A DNA stretch of 64,000 nucleotides from Bacteroidota bacterium (GCA_016718825.1 JADKCL010000013.1:133239-197238), one strand, 5' to 3'. Shown: positions 9,048 through 18,710, counted from the stretch's first letter. Numbers and translations: made by a program. Notes: generated from the letters alone by a model not told the origin.

Positions 9048-10772
9048 TTATTCCTTGATCAGCTGCATATATTCCTCATTCCCTTCGAATCGGATGCGCA
9101 GAAAATAGATGCCTTTTGCCAGATTCGTCAGGTTCAATTCGCCTGCGTGCTCCATTTCCTGTTCAGCAGAAACCATTCGGCCCATCGCATCTAGCAAGGT
9201 CACTTGGAACTGGAGTTTGACATTGGCGGCAACGCGTACCGTGCTTCCATTTGCCGGATTGGGCCAAACCGTGAAGTTCATGGCTCCCATGCCGTTTTCG
9301 ATTCCGACAAGTTCCACGAGCGTCGCCGCAGAGGTATCGGAAGGACAGCCATTCACCCAAACGATCGCGCTGTACAATCCATTCTGGCTCGGGTTGATGC
9401 TCGTTCCATTCGTCAGGAGGTAGGCGCCGTTGAAAAACCACTGCACAGAGTCCGCATTGGCTGTTGTCGAAAGGTTGGGTTGCGAAAATGTCAAAACCGG
9501 CGCATTTGGATTGAGATGGACGACCGCATTGGTGGTCGCGCTGCCCTGACAACCATTCGAATCTACATAGGTATAGGTCATCGAATGGCTGCCTGCTCCT
9601 GCCGTTCCCGGATCAAAAACGCCGTTGGTTACGCCCCAGCCAACATAGGTTCCCCCTGCTGGACTGCCGGAATTGAGCACCATAGCGGGGTCATTTTCGC
9701 AGAATGGCCCGATGGCGCCCATGCTCACTTGCGGCATGGCATTGACGGTAATCGACCCTGTTGTCGTGGCTGTACAACCATTCCCATCGACAGCAGAATA
9801 GGAAATCGTATGTGTGCCAACACCCGCCGTCGCAGGATTAAACATCCCGTTGCTCACACCCGCACCTGAATATGTGCCGCCCGCAGGCGTCGCACCCGTC
9901 AGCGTGAGCGCTTGCGCATCCACGCACAGGCTCTGAAACTGCGGCAGCGTCGCCACCGGTTGCAACACAGTGACCACGACCGTGTCTTGGTCTGCACATA
10001 GCCCGCCATCGCTTGCCGTCAATATATATGTGGTCGTCACGCTCGGCGAGGCCGTCGTCGTCGCCGAATTGGGATTGCTCAAGCCCGTCGTGGGTGACCA
10101 GGAATAGACAGTGGCACCGCCGGTGGCGCTGCCGCTGAGGTTGGTTGACCCGCCAGGGCAGACCTGCGCATTTGCCCCCGCATTGGCGACGACGTTGCAG
10201 GGCAAAACCGTGTTGCAGCAATTGCCGCCCGTACTCAATTGGTAGGGCTGTGCGCTCCAACAGCCGTATTGCGTGAAATAACTCGTCAAGGTGCCACCCA
10301 TCGTCGTCTGGAAATAGTCCTTGATCTGATCCGCCGTATTGCAGCCACCTTGATTTGTCGCTGTGGAACAGCTGTAAGCGCAAACAATCGAGGAGTACCC
10401 ATTCGGATTGCTCAATGTTGCAGGGGGGAGGAAATTCACCGAAGTGAGCCCGGGATTTACCCCTGTAATCGTGGTCGTGCTCGGCGAATTGTTGCAGTGG
10501 AAGTTGTTGGTACTCACATATCCGGCATACCGTACTTCGGTCACGTTGGCGACAAATGCGCCTGTGAGGTTGATCGTGGTCGGTTCGTAGGTGCAAATCC
10601 CGATTTTAATGTTGGGAATGTTGACGTTCACGTCGATGTTCAGAATGCCACCATCGTAGTTGGCGTAGACAAACAAGTTGCCGTTGGGGGAACAGGTGAC
10701 CTGCGCAACCATGCCGCTGCGGAGTGTGAGCAAGAGCACGAGCGTGAAAACCAGGGAGTAAAATTGCTTCAT
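9048..10772 (-). CDS. T9SS cargo protein with Ig-like repeats
   Basis: The protein has about 574 residues. I take the ATG at 10772 (MKQFYSLVFTLVLLLTLRSG) as start because the longer frame begins with TTG. A signal peptide ends near VAQ. The N-terminal 170 residues are Cys-rich with SSIVCAYSCSTATNQGGC and CWSAQPYQLSTGGNCC elements. Three or four beta-sandwich repeats follow, each containing YSWSPTTGLSNP- or PAGGTYSGAGVSNGMFNP-like motifs. The C-terminus (FTVWPNPANGSTVRV, then LLDAMGRMV and LAKGIYFLRI) is a type-A T9SS sorting domain. It is probably a surface or secreted adhesin. No catalytic motif is visible. Confidence 0.85.
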   Translation of the reverse strand: MKQFYSLVFTLVLLLTLRSGMVAQVTCSPNGNLFVYANYDGGILNIDVNVNIPNIKIGICTYEPTTINLTGAFVANVTEVRYAGYVSTNNFHCNNSPSTTTITGVNPGLTSVNFLPPATLSNPNGYSSIVCAYSCSTATNQGGCNTADQIKDYFQTTMGGTLTSYFTQYGCWSAQPYQLSTGGNCCNTVLPCNVVANAGANAQVCPGGSTNLSGSATGGATVYSWSPTTGLSNPNSATTTASPSVTTTYILTASDGGLCADQDTVVVTVLQPVATLPQFQSLCVDAQALTLTGATPAGGTYSGAGVSNGMFNPATAGVGTHTISYSAVDGNGCTATTTGSITVNAMPQVSMGAIGPFCENDPAMVLNSGSPAGGTYVGWGVTNGVFDPGTAGAGSHSMTYTYVDSNGCQGSATTNAVVHLNPNAPVLTFSQPNLSTTANADSVQWFFNGAYLLTNGTSINPSQNGLYSAIVWVNGCPSDTSAATLVELVGIENGMGAMNFTVWPNPANGSTVRVAANVKLQFQVTLLDAMGRMVSAEQEMEHAGELNLTNLAKGIYFLRIRFEGNEEYMQLIKE

Positions 10773-10973
10773 TGATTTCTTCAATTGACTTTTGTGGGAC
10801 TCAAGATAGTGGGTTTTGCGGGGAATGTGAAATGGGGAGGGGGAAGCAGCAAACTGTTTTTCTTAGAACTGCTTCCCAGATTTTTAAATGGCAGAAAGCA
10901 CAAAATGACCGGTTAGAAATCAAGGGCTTTCCACCGGTCCTCGCTTGGGATTTGCGCCTGAACATGAATAAAC

Positions 10974-11830
10974 CTCGGAAGTGGTAAAAGTACGATTTTG
11001 AGGTTATTGCAGCCTCAACGAACGATCAACGTGATCTCGATATTGACGCCTGAAAAGAAGATGAATTATCACCTTTTAAAAGGATGCAGGAAATTTGGGC
11101 AAAGCGGGGAGCCCAAAATGGAGGGATGGATGATGAGGTTAATGCCTATAGGGAGCGATTTTTGGCGATGATCGATACCTTGTTTTGCGATTCTGGGAAA
11201 ACGATTGCCAAAGAACGAAGTTTCTTCCATCGGGGGGAGATCCTGCCCTCTCAACTTTCCGCTGGAGAAAAACAGCTTCTGATCATCCTCATGACCGTTC
11301 TGGTGCAGGACAATCGGCCCTCGATCCTTTTGATGGACGACCTGAAATCTCCTTGCACATCGATTGGCAAAAGAAGTTGATTGGCTACATCCGCGAACTG
11401 AATCCCAACTGTCAGGTGATCATTGCCACGCATTCGCCCGCGATTATCATGGAGGGATGGCACGATCACGTTTTTGAGGTGCGGGATTTGATCACATTCG
11501 CAAACGCCTCATCAGCCTTCATCGCGGCCTATCTGCGGCTGTGGAAAGCGACGAGGATAGCCTTGGCGCAACGTGCTAGCGATTACAAACATTTGGGCAT
11601 TTCGAGATCAATTTGCCTTCCGATATTTGCAAGGAAAACTTCAAGTTCTTGCGCGGAAAACACTGGCCCAAATTTAATACTTACCCTTTGGATCATTCGG
11701 GAAGTCAAGGACATTCTTGAGAATCCGTTCATTTTCAGAAAACTACTTCTGTTTCGCGCCAAGTTTGCATCAGCTTGGCGTGCTGCCCCCCCCCGAACGC
11801 CCCCCCGCTTGGGTTTTGAGGAGGTGATGC
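10974..11830 (+). pseudogene. decayed AAA ATPase followed by DUF4435-like remnant
   Basis: Fragments of an ABC-type AAA ATPase lie in three successive frames. A Walker A (GSGKSTILRLLQP) is encoded at 10977-11015. The signature and Walker B (LSAGEKQLLIILMTV then SILLMDD) are in the second frame at about 11054-11345. The remainder (EISLHIDWQKKLIGY and the H-loop IIATHSPAIIM) is in the third frame from about 11347. Restoring one C in a C-run at about 11342 rejoins Walker B to EISLH. Downstream pieces SSAFIAAYLRLWKAT, VESDEDS and FEINLPSDICKENF resemble the N-terminus of DUF4435 proteins, which often follow such ATPases. The N-terminal region before Walker A is lost, so true decay is more likely here than pure sequencing error. 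C-runs near 11784 and 11798 add to the disorder. Confidence 0.7.
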
Positions 11831-11923
11831 TCATTCCGGTGATCTTGAGTTGTTTTTTGGTTGTCCTTTAAGGCAATGGGGACAGCACTTTGATTCAATT
11901 TTGATGGATTGTCAACCGCCCCA

Positions 11924-12337
11924 ATGGATACCCTGAATATTGCTTTAGACGAATTGAAGTCGCGCGTGGATGCCAAGGTGGCGGAGTTGGAACGGATGTT
12001 TCCACATACCATAAGGGATGCCATAAGGCCATCGGATTCGACCTATTTGTTTGCGAAGGGTCATGCCATCCTGACCAATGTGGTGTTGTCTTCCCCAGCT
12101 GCGCATTTGGAGAAGTTGGCTTCCTTGAAGGGTGCCGCTTTACCTGTAGAGACCCGAAATCAGCTACTCAGCAAACAAAAAAATGCACGCCTCAGCATCG
12201 ACAAACTCATTCATGCCAATACAGAATTCAAAACCTGTACGATCAAAGCCGACCTAGACCTTCAAGGCCCACATGCGTGTGACAAGAGCGCATTTGACCA
12301 ACAACCTCGGCTTGTCCCTTTCCGGAACGTGGACTAG
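11924..12337 (+). CDS. small hypothetical protein
   Basis: The frame from the ATG at 11924 (MDTLNIALDELKSRVDAKVA) gives 137 residues; the first two thirds are helical, charged and protein-like. The last 25 residues have poorer composition and overlap the end of an opposite-strand frame by 84 bp, so the true C-terminus may differ. No motif, signal peptide or membrane span is seen. It follows the decayed ATPase region and may be a remnant of the same accessory insertion. Confidence 0.35.
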   Translation: MDTLNIALDELKSRVDAKVAELERMFPHTIRDAIRPSDSTYLFAKGHAILTNVVLSSPAAHLEKLASLKGAALPVETRNQLLSKQKNARLSIDKLIHANTEFKTCTIKADLDLQGPHACDKSAFDQQPRLVPFRNVD

Positions 12338-12622
12338 ACAAGCCACCACTGAGTCATTTGGGCCTTTCAGCACCCGCGCCCGGGACCTCCGTCGGGTGTC
12401 CGTGGTGCGAGGACTCCACCGTCGGCCCGCAGTAAGCGGGCCCTTGCCCGTAACGGTTTGCGCCAAAACCTCCTTTTCCGTTCGAGCGGAGCGTTTCGAA
12501 GGTGCTTCAGAAACCATTTCCAATGGTTTTGTATTCCGCGGAGCGGCAGCAAATTCGCAGCCAAAGCTGGCGATGCACAAAAATGCGGTTGCTGTCCAAA
12601 ATTTTCGATTGCGCGCTTTCAT
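12254..12622 (-). CDS. small protein with possible signal peptide
   Basis: The ATG at 12622 overlaps the TGA of the upstream peptidase gene in an ATGA arrangement, which argues for coupled translation. The product, about 122 residues, begins MKARNRKFWTATAFLCIASF with a possible export signal or lipoprotein-like cysteine shortly after. The second half is Arg-rich and encoded by a very GC-rich stretch unlike its neighbours, so the gene may be truncated or frameshifted there. It overlaps the end of the opposite-strand frame at 11924-12337. The function is unknown. Confidence 0.4.
   Translation of the reverse strand: MKARNRKFWTATAFLCIASFGCEFAAAPRNTKPLEMVSEAPSKRSARTEKEVLAQTVTGKGPLTAGRRWSPRTTDTRRRSRARVLKGPNDSVVACLVHVPERDKPRLLVKCALVTRMWALKV
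12424..12442. repeat. GC-rich hairpin
   Basis: Perfect inverted repeat ggcccgc/gcgggcc around a 5-nt agtaa loop, inside a short GC-rich block (about 12370-12450). No T-tail follows, so it is not a standard terminator. Confidence 0.5.
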
Positions 12623-13980
12623 TCCAATCCATTCTTTTTGACCATACACCGACGAATCCGACTCAACAGTCCAGCGCGTTGCTCGCTCGACAAATCAGTG
12701 AGTTTGCTTTTGTGGCTGCCACCCTCGACCACGTATTTATTGTCAACCACAACGGATTGCAATGCCCATGGGTCATTTTCGCCATAGACAAAAAAGACGG
12801 TATGGCCTGCGGGAGCGTCCAGAAAGTCTCTTGCACCCTCCAAAAAGGCGCGGTCAAAGTTCATGGGAACATCCTTGGGCGCAAAAAATTGATTCGGATA
12901 GGTTTCCGCTGTGAGATAGTCTTTAAAGGGTTCTAGATCGTATTCGTAGTAACCGAGTTCGGTGTAGAACTGATAAAATGCTGGAGCCCAACGCTTGCGG
13001 GTAAGCACGGTGTAAAATTTGGGCGAGACGATAGCATTCAAGAAATCAACGCGCTGTGCTGCGGTCGCATTCGCCGAAGGGATATCTACGCAATCGCCGC
13101 CGGTTTGCCAGAAGGAGTAGGGGAATTCAAGCAATGCATAATCCAGCACCACCGCCATTTCCAAGTCCCCAAAGTCAAGTTTTTGTGCCATCGCAGCCGC
13201 GATGAATGCCGGAAAAATGCTGTCCTTGTGTTGGAAGCAGTACAGTTGAAAGTCAGCAACTTGTTGTCCGCAGGGTGTTTCCATCAGCGGTTTGAGCAGT
13301 GCATCGGTCGTGATGGTGGGACCTTTTTTGACCGCTGTTCCGAAGACCAAAGTTGCGGAAACATCGTCGGGAAAGTACATCCGATGCGCCAATGCCGCTT
13401 GACCGCCCTTGCTCGAACCCGTTGAAATCCAGCTTCCGGTCAACAATTTTCCGAGCAGTTCCCGCACCAAGTGCACATCCGCGGCCGCCTGTTTGGTGGA
13501 AAGTTTGCTGTAATCCAGCGTCGAAGGTTGCGATTTTGAGAAGAATCGGTGTTCCACCACCACGAGATTGGCCTGCAACTGCTTGGAGAGCTCGTGCTGA
13601 TAGTCGGGCTTGGCGGCATAGTCGACACCATAGCCCTCCGTCACCAGCACAATGGGCGCATCAATCGCCCGGATTCCCAAGAAAACGCGGTGAGAAAATG
13701 TGCCGCCCGTTGAGTCTTCATGGTCAAGCAATTGCGGAATGGAAAGAATAAAATAGCCCGCAGGAAACTGCGGATTGCCGATCTCCGTGACGGTAACGCC
13801 GGGCAATTCGCTCAGTCGGTCGAGCATGTAATTGCCTTGCGCAGAGATCGTTCCAGAGAAGCGCAACAGAATTCCCAGTAAAAAAGCCATTCGTAGCAAT
13901 CCCGACGCTTGGCTCCGCCGCAGGCTTTTCAAATGGAAGAGGAGGATGGATGGAAAAATCAATATTGCCGGTTTTCTCAT
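12619..13980 (-). CDS. secreted S37 (PS-10)-type serine peptidase
   Basis: The 453-residue protein has a hydrophobic N-terminus; the start could be the ATG at 13980 or the internal ATG at 13890 (MAFLLGILLRFSGTISAQ), and the latter gives a shorter signal sequence. The core has the alpha/beta-hydrolase features of S37 tripeptidyl-peptidase-like enzymes: LVTEGYGVDY, VVVEHRFFSKS, and the nucleophile motif STGSSKGG with Ser about 190. A late VYGENDPWAL and GSHKS supply the likely Asp and His. It is probably a periplasmic or secreted exopeptidase. The cleavage specificity is not shown by sequence. Confidence 0.8.
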   Translation of the reverse strand: MRKPAILIFPSILLFHLKSLRRSQASGLLRMAFLLGILLRFSGTISAQGNYMLDRLSELPGVTVTEIGNPQFPAGYFILSIPQLLDHEDSTGGTFSHRVFLGIRAIDAPIVLVTEGYGVDYAAKPDYQHELSKQLQANLVVVEHRFFSKSQPSTLDYSKLSTKQAAADVHLVRELLGKLLTGSWISTGSSKGGQAALAHRMYFPDDVSATLVFGTAVKKGPTITTDALLKPLMETPCGQQVADFQLYCFQHKDSIFPAFIAAAMAQKLDFGDLEMAVVLDYALLEFPYSFWQTGGDCVDIPSANATAAQRVDFLNAIVSPKFYTVLTRKRWAPAFYQFYTELGYYEYDLEPFKDYLTAETYPNQFFAPKDVPMNFDRAFLEGARDFLDAPAGHTVFFVYGENDPWALQSVVVDNKYVVEGGSHKSKLTDLSSEQRAGLLSRIRRCMVKKNGLE

Positions 13981-14174
13981 AACGCTTCAGTTGACAAAGT
14001 GCTTTGGATGGCCAAAATCCGCTTAAATCGGCTTGCTCAAACGACCTCTTTGAGAAAATCAATTGCTTTCATCCATTGCGTACTCAGGCGGAACGAAGAT
14101 AGCAAAAATTTGCTTGGTCTCAGCAGTATCGAATTTGGTGCGAAGCGTTACATTCGTTTGAAAATAGGAAAAGA

Positions 14175-14696
14175 ATGAAGAAGTTGTTGTTGGTCAATGC
14201 CTTGGTGTTGATGTTTGCAGTGAGTGGTAATGCCTGTTTCAATGGCTTTGGAGAGTCATTTGGGGAAAGTGTGCGCATGTCCCAAGCATCATTCCCGGTT
14301 CCCAATGGCCATCCGGTCAATACCAAAGATGAAGATGTGACGGAAACCCTTGATGTCCTTAAAAGGGAATATGAAAACGGTGAATTTGAATTCTCCATCG
14401 ACTATGGCCTGTACCTCGTCTATGACAAGCAATACGAAGAAGCCGAAAAAGTCTTTCGCAACATCGTCGGGAAATGGCCCAACAAATACGAAGCAGCCTC
14501 CAACTTTGGGACCATCCTTGAAGTCAATGGCAAAAACGCCGAAGCCCTCAAATGGATCAAAAAGGCCATTTCCATCAATGCCAATTCCCACGATGGCTCC
14601 GAATGGCTGCATGTCAAGATCCTCGAAGCAAAGTTGAATCCAGCGAAAAATGGTCAGGTGCCACACTTACCGGCGTCGACTTCGGACGTGGTTTAA
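14175..14696 (+). CDS. TPR-like periplasmic/membrane protein, N-terminal part (frameshifted)
   Basis: The protein begins MKKLLLVNALVLMFAVSGNA, a signal peptide, with an AGGAAAAG sequence just before the ATG. TPR-like hairpins follow (YLVYDKQYEEAEKVFRNIV and AASNFGTILEVNGKNAEALKW). The last residues after about 14645 (NGQVPHLPASTSDVV) are out of character. The adjacent frame from 14642 reads on as SEKWSGATLTGVDFGRG and LILESSKSTAELNKL. A second shift near 14745 joins it to the frame ending at 15177. The real gene probably spans 14175-15177 with two single-base deletions. Its role is unknown. Confidence 0.7.
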   Translation: MKKLLLVNALVLMFAVSGNACFNGFGESFGESVRMSQASFPVPNGHPVNTKDEDVTETLDVLKREYENGEFEFSIDYGLYLVYDKQYEEAEKVFRNIVGKWPNKYEAASNFGTILEVNGKNAEALKWIKKAISINANSHDGSEWLHVKILEAKLNPAKNGQVPHLPASTSDVV

Positions 14697-14757
14697 TTCT
14701 CGAATCATCCAAATCGACCGCCGAATTGAATAAACTCCAAAAGCAGCTGTTTTCCAA

Positions 14758-15177
14758 TTGAATGAGCGGGTGACTTTCATTCAACCCAAAGATCCGTTTA
14801 TCGCGGCTTTGATGTTTGAACTGGGGAATGTCACCTTCGATTTGGGACATATTTTAGACGCCTTGTCGATTTACAAAAAGGCGAAGAAGTATGGTTTTGA
14901 GGACTCTTTGATCATAACGCGGATACAGCAAGGTCAAATCATTATGTCTGACCTGCAGAAATGCCTTGTTGCAACTGACACCATCATCCACGATTATTCC
15001 GCAGAAACGATTCCCGCAGCTACCATTCCGAATGACTCCGTGGCGACAACTCCCACCGCAACAAGCGCCCCGATGGGGCCGATGCCGGGCAGCCCTTGGA
15101 TGTTGATTGTGATTGTGGGCGGATTGACCGTGGCAGTGTCCGCGCTGATCTATTTTCTGAAGCGTGCAGCCAGATGA
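14758..15177 (+). CDS. C-terminal part of the frameshifted TPR-like protein
   Basis: This frame opens with TTG, not a credible independent start, and reads QLNERVTFIQPKDPFIAALM, continuing the TPR-like protein of 14175 after a frameshift. It carries another helical pair (FDLGHILDALSIYKKAKKYG), a Thr/Pro-rich linker and a C-terminal transmembrane helix (LIVIVGGLTVAVSALIYF) ending in KRAAR. The complete protein would have a signal peptide, a periplasmic TPR region and a C-terminal membrane anchor. Confidence 0.65.
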   Translation: MNERVTFIQPKDPFIAALMFELGNVTFDLGHILDALSIYKKAKKYGFEDSLIITRIQQGQIIMSDLQKCLVATDTIIHDYSAETIPAATIPNDSVATTPTATSAPMGPMPGSPWMLIVIVGGLTVAVSALIYFLKRAAR

Positions 15178-15207
15178 TCATTCACTGATGATTCGCCAAA
15201 GCGATCC

Positions 15208-17712
15208 TTACTTCCCGGATTGCATGCGCTTGAATTTGATCAGTTTCCACGTTTCGAGCACCATCAACAAAGCCAAGGATCCGCCGAGGGAAGGCCAGAA
15301 ATGCCAAAACCCGGGGAATTCGAAGGCGAAAATTTGTTGCAAACCTGGAACCGTGATGATCAGCAGCAGAAGTGCAAGGGCGGAAATCAAGATCAGCAAA
15401 ACCGCTTTGTTCCCTTCGGCCAAGACCGCGATAAAACTCCGGGTACGTGAAAGTTGGGCGACGATCAGGAAAATATTTCCGATGATCAAGGCTGAAAAGG
15501 TGATGGCTCGGATTTCTTTTTCAGAATGCCCTTCGCCGCGTGAAAAGAGATAGACACCGAGCACCATTCCCATGAGCAACAATCCTTTAATGGCACTTTG
15601 GAAAATGCGTTTGCCCCCAAAGAACATTTCATCCTTGTTGCGCGGCGGCCGTTCCATGATCCCTTTTTCCTCATTTTCTGATTCGAAGGCAATCGAACAA
15701 ACCGGGTCAATGATCAGCTCCATGAACACGATATGCAGCGGCAAAAGCAGCAAGGGCCATGTCGAAAGAAATGCCGGAATCAGGGTAAAACCGATGATGG
15801 GGATGTGAATGGCAATGATAAAGGCCATGGCCTTCTGCAAATTGTCAAAGATGCGCCTGCCCAAGCGCATACCCGAAACGATCGACGCAAAATTGTCGTC
15901 GAGCAAAACCAAGGAAGCCGCTTCGCGCGCCACATCCGTTCCTTTTTTGCCCATGGCGATGCCGATGTGCGCTGCTTTGAGGGCCGGCGCATCATTCACG
16001 CCATCTCCCGTCATTGCCACAACTTCCCCGTTGGCTTTCAGGGCCTCCACGATGCGCAGCTTCTGCTCGGGCACTACCCGGGCAAAAATGCTCGTGTGTT
16101 TGATCTTCTCCCGCAAAGTCGCTTCGTCCAGTTCGTCCAGTTCCTTACCGGTAAGCACAAGTCCATCGGCCGGCAGCCCGATTTCGGCGCCAATGCTTTT
16201 GGCCGTCTCGGGATAGTCTCCCGTGATCATGATGACCCGGATGCCCGCCTTGTTGCAGAGCGCAATGGCAGCCGGCACTTCCGGACGGATCGGATCCTCC
16301 AAGGCAATGAGCCCCAGAAATTTGAATGTAAATTCGGATTGGGTTTCCGGCAAAGCCTGCCCTGCCGGATGCGCTGCTTCCGCGACGCCAATGACGCGTA
16401 ATCCCTTGGCCGCCATGGCAAGCAAAGCCTCCTTGATCGGTGCGATTTCCGCGGGACTGAGTTTGCACAGCGCCGCAATTGCCTCAGGTGCCCCTTTGGC
16501 AGCCACAAGCGACGGCGTTTCCCCGACCGCAGCGAAGGCACGGCTCATCACCAACTGCTCATGCGTCAGGGCGTATTCCTTCAAAGCCTTGGGTGAAGGG
16601 GCCGTTTCCGGAAATTGGGCCGCGTGTGCAACCAAAATGGCCTTGTCCATCGGATCAATCGAATCTTGCGGCGTGGCGGCATGGGCAATATGCATCAGGG
16701 ATTGTATTTGCGCGATTTTTGCCACAAAGTCCGCTTTGCCGATGTGAACGCCATCCGCATAAACCTCGGCGACAGCCATTTGATTTTGCGTAATCGTGCC
16801 CGTTTTGTCGCTGCATAAAACCGTCGCCGAGCCCAAAGTCTCGATCGCCGACGGATTGCGCGTGAGGACATTCTTCTTGGAAAGCCGCCAAGCTCCCAAT
16901 GCGAGGAAGACGGTCAGGACAACCGGAAACTCTTCGGGCAAAATGGCCATCGCCGAACTCAAACCGTTGAGCAAGGATTGCAGGAAATTGCCGCGGGTGA
17001 AGTAGAAAAGCAAAACAACGGCAATGGTGAGAAAGATGGCGATGAAGGCAAGCACGCGGATGAGCACCTTCATTTCGCGTTGCATCCGGGTTTCCACCTG
17101 CTCGATTTTGCTGAGTGTCGCACCGATTTTCCCGAATTCGGTGGATGGCCCGGTTTGCCCGACTTCTGCAACAGCCCGTCCGTGGACCACAAGGGTTCCA
17201 CTGAAGACGCGGTTGAGCTTGTCTTCTGCGGTGGCGTCAAGTTTTTTTGAAACGGGCAGCGACTCGCCGGTCAGCATCGATTCGTCGACGGTGAAATTGG
17301 TCGCTTCGAGCAGGGTGGCATCCGCGGGCACACGGTCACCTTCTTGGAGGATCATCACGTCACCCGGCACCACTTCGCGTCCAGGGATGCGAATCTCTGC
17401 GCCGTCGCGCAGCACGAGTGCCCGCGGACTGCTCAGATTTTTGAGCGCCTCGAGGGCGCGCTCCGTTTTGCGGTATTGAAAAAAGGTAATCCCGATGATA
17501 ATGAAGATCGTCGACAACATGATCGCGCCTTCCTTGTAGTCGCCGAGCACCATGTACAACACGCCGCAACTGATGAGCAGGAGGAACATCGGTTCCTTCA
17601 TCACCTCCAAGGCGATGCGCCCGACATTCTTGGGCGCAGCCGTCGCAAGCTCATTGTAGCCAAACTTTGACAATTGTGCCGCAACCGTGGCTGAATCAAG
17701 ACCTTTTTTCAT
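15208..17712 (-). CDS. P-type cation-transporting ATPase (P2-like)
   Basis: The protein has 834 residues from the ATG at 17712. It has the full P-type layout: actuator motif TGES (about 148), phosphorylation motif DKTGT (about 302), the nucleotide-domain KGAPEAI element and hinge GDGVNDAPALKAAHIGIAMG, plus paired N-terminal and six C-terminal membrane helices. The helix-4 motif reads PEEFP instead of the PEGLP usual in Ca2+-ATPases. The ion is therefore probably a divalent cation such as Ca2+ but not certain. No heavy-metal-binding N-terminal domain or CPC motif is present. It is transcribed alone, convergent with the frameshifted TPR gene. Confidence 0.88.
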   Translation of the reverse strand: MKKGLDSATVAAQLSKFGYNELATAAPKNVGRIALEVMKEPMFLLLISCGVLYMVLGDYKEGAIMLSTIFIIIGITFFQYRKTERALEALKNLSSPRALVLRDGAEIRIPGREVVPGDVMILQEGDRVPADATLLEATNFTVDESMLTGESLPVSKKLDATAEDKLNRVFSGTLVVHGRAVAEVGQTGPSTEFGKIGATLSKIEQVETRMQREMKVLIRVLAFIAIFLTIAVVLLFYFTRGNFLQSLLNGLSSAMAILPEEFPVVLTVFLALGAWRLSKKNVLTRNPSAIETLGSATVLCSDKTGTITQNQMAVAEVYADGVHIGKADFVAKIAQIQSLMHIAHAATPQDSIDPMDKAILVAHAAQFPETAPSPKALKEYALTHEQLVMSRAFAAVGETPSLVAAKGAPEAIAALCKLSPAEIAPIKEALLAMAAKGLRVIGVAEAAHPAGQALPETQSEFTFKFLGLIALEDPIRPEVPAAIALCNKAGIRVIMITGDYPETAKSIGAEIGLPADGLVLTGKELDELDEATLREKIKHTSIFARVVPEQKLRIVEALKANGEVVAMTGDGVNDAPALKAAHIGIAMGKKGTDVAREAASLVLLDDNFASIVSGMRLGRRIFDNLQKAMAFIIAIHIPIIGFTLIPAFLSTWPLLLLPLHIVFMELIIDPVCSIAFESENEEKGIMERPPRNKDEMFFGGKRIFQSAIKGLLLMGMVLGVYLFSRGEGHSEKEIRAITFSALIIGNIFLIVAQLSRTRSFIAVLAEGNKAVLLILISALALLLLIITVPGLQQIFAFEFPGFWHFWPSLGGSLALLMVLETWKLIKFKRMQSGK

Positions 17713-18067
17713 AATAACTTTGATCGCCGACAAATTACGCTCAATCCGTTTTCTCCACGAGGAAATTTCTTAGGAGAATGGATGATAAATATCAGCTTTA
17801 TTCTTGAAGCGTCAACCAAGAATCATTCCCTCAAAAAGGCCTGCAAATTGGGTTTGATTCGTGTGTAAATGTTTGATAGGTAGTATTTTGGAATCAAAAT
17901 GTTCCTTCCGAAAGACAATGATTTTCAATCCCGATCTGTGAATTTTGTACAATTTCCGAAGCATACTGTAAGGTACCTCGGCATGAGCTTTCGGAATTTT
18001 GAATTCTTGTTCCTTTCGGTACAAAGAATTGGGTCGGTGGACATAAGGTTCAGCGTAATCTAGGAAA

Positions 18068-18283
18068 ATGGGAAATAAATTTAAAGAGGGCGAGATTGTG
18101 TATGCAAGCAGCAATCCGCGGTTACCGCTGATCGTGATTTCCTATATTGATGGACTGTATCAATGCCGCGTCGAGGCGGATCCAACAAGGCAAGGACTTG
18201 TCTATATGGAATCAGACTTGTCCTCTTTCCCAACGGTTGAGGTTGCTACAGAAAGCACCGAAAAGGGCGGGCGGTCATGTTGA
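18068..18283 (+). CDS. small hypothetical protein, SH3/KOW-like
   Basis: A 71-residue frame starts MGNKFKEGEIVYASSNPRLP after a TAGGAAA sequence. The pattern FxEGEIVYA...LIVISYIDGLYQCRVE...GLVYMESDL resembles small SH3-like barrel proteins such as YodC/DUF2158. The tail after about residue 55 is less typical. It may be monocistronic; a GC-rich gene-free stretch follows. Confidence 0.5.
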   Translation: MGNKFKEGEIVYASSNPRLPLIVISYIDGLYQCRVEADPTRQGLVYMESDLSSFPTVEVATESTEKGGRSC

Positions 18284-18710
18284 CGTTCAAAGTATCCTAT
18301 CGGGAATTTTGCCAGTACCTGTCAGATTTGTGCATGCCCGGGCCCAAAAACGATGCTGTCGGGGAGCGGACGAAACGCCCTCCGGACCGCCGGCGGGCGG
18401 GGCGGGCGCGAAGTGGCACGGCGGCGGCGCCCTTGGTTTGGAAACATTGCATCAGATCTTCCCCCCCCACCCGCCCGGCCCCCACCGAGATGGCGCGCGA
18501 CCCGGCACCCTGGCACCTTTGCGGCAGGAATCGGGTAAACCAATGCGTCCACATTGCGCTGTGATGTCACAAAGTATTGTAGTTGAGCAATATAGTGGCC
18601 ACCTGTACCTTTTGCAACTTTTACAACATTCGATATAAGCAACGCTGAGACTGCCCGGCGTAGCTTGCCTGAAGTTGCAAGTTAATGAAGCGTTGAAAAT
18701 TTAATTCCTT
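18284..18710. other. gene-free interval with GC-rich block
   Basis: No credible gene is seen here. The 18356-18520 part is strongly GC-rich with homopolymer runs, including a C-run of eight, and gives overlapping Arg/Pro/Ala-rich frames on both strands, a sign of composition and not coding. The last 100 bp are AT-richer and probably hold the promoter of the dehydrogenase at 18711. Confidence 0.4.

Noticed and set aside
12370..12520. Known structured RNA such as RNase P RNA in the GC-rich islets near 12.4 and 18.4 kb
   Set aside because: A few words resemble RNase P RNA on the minus strand at 18.5 kb, but the conserved flanking elements are missing.
17812..18114. Leftward 100-aa frame overlapping the start of the small gene at 18068
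   Set aside because: Protein-like in part, but its start lies inside the better supported rightward gene and no alternative ATG is well placed. Left unresolved.
18297..18642. Overlapping Arg/Pro-rich frames on both strands
   Set aside because: They follow from the GC-rich block, where stop codons are rare. No start, motif or natural composition supports them.
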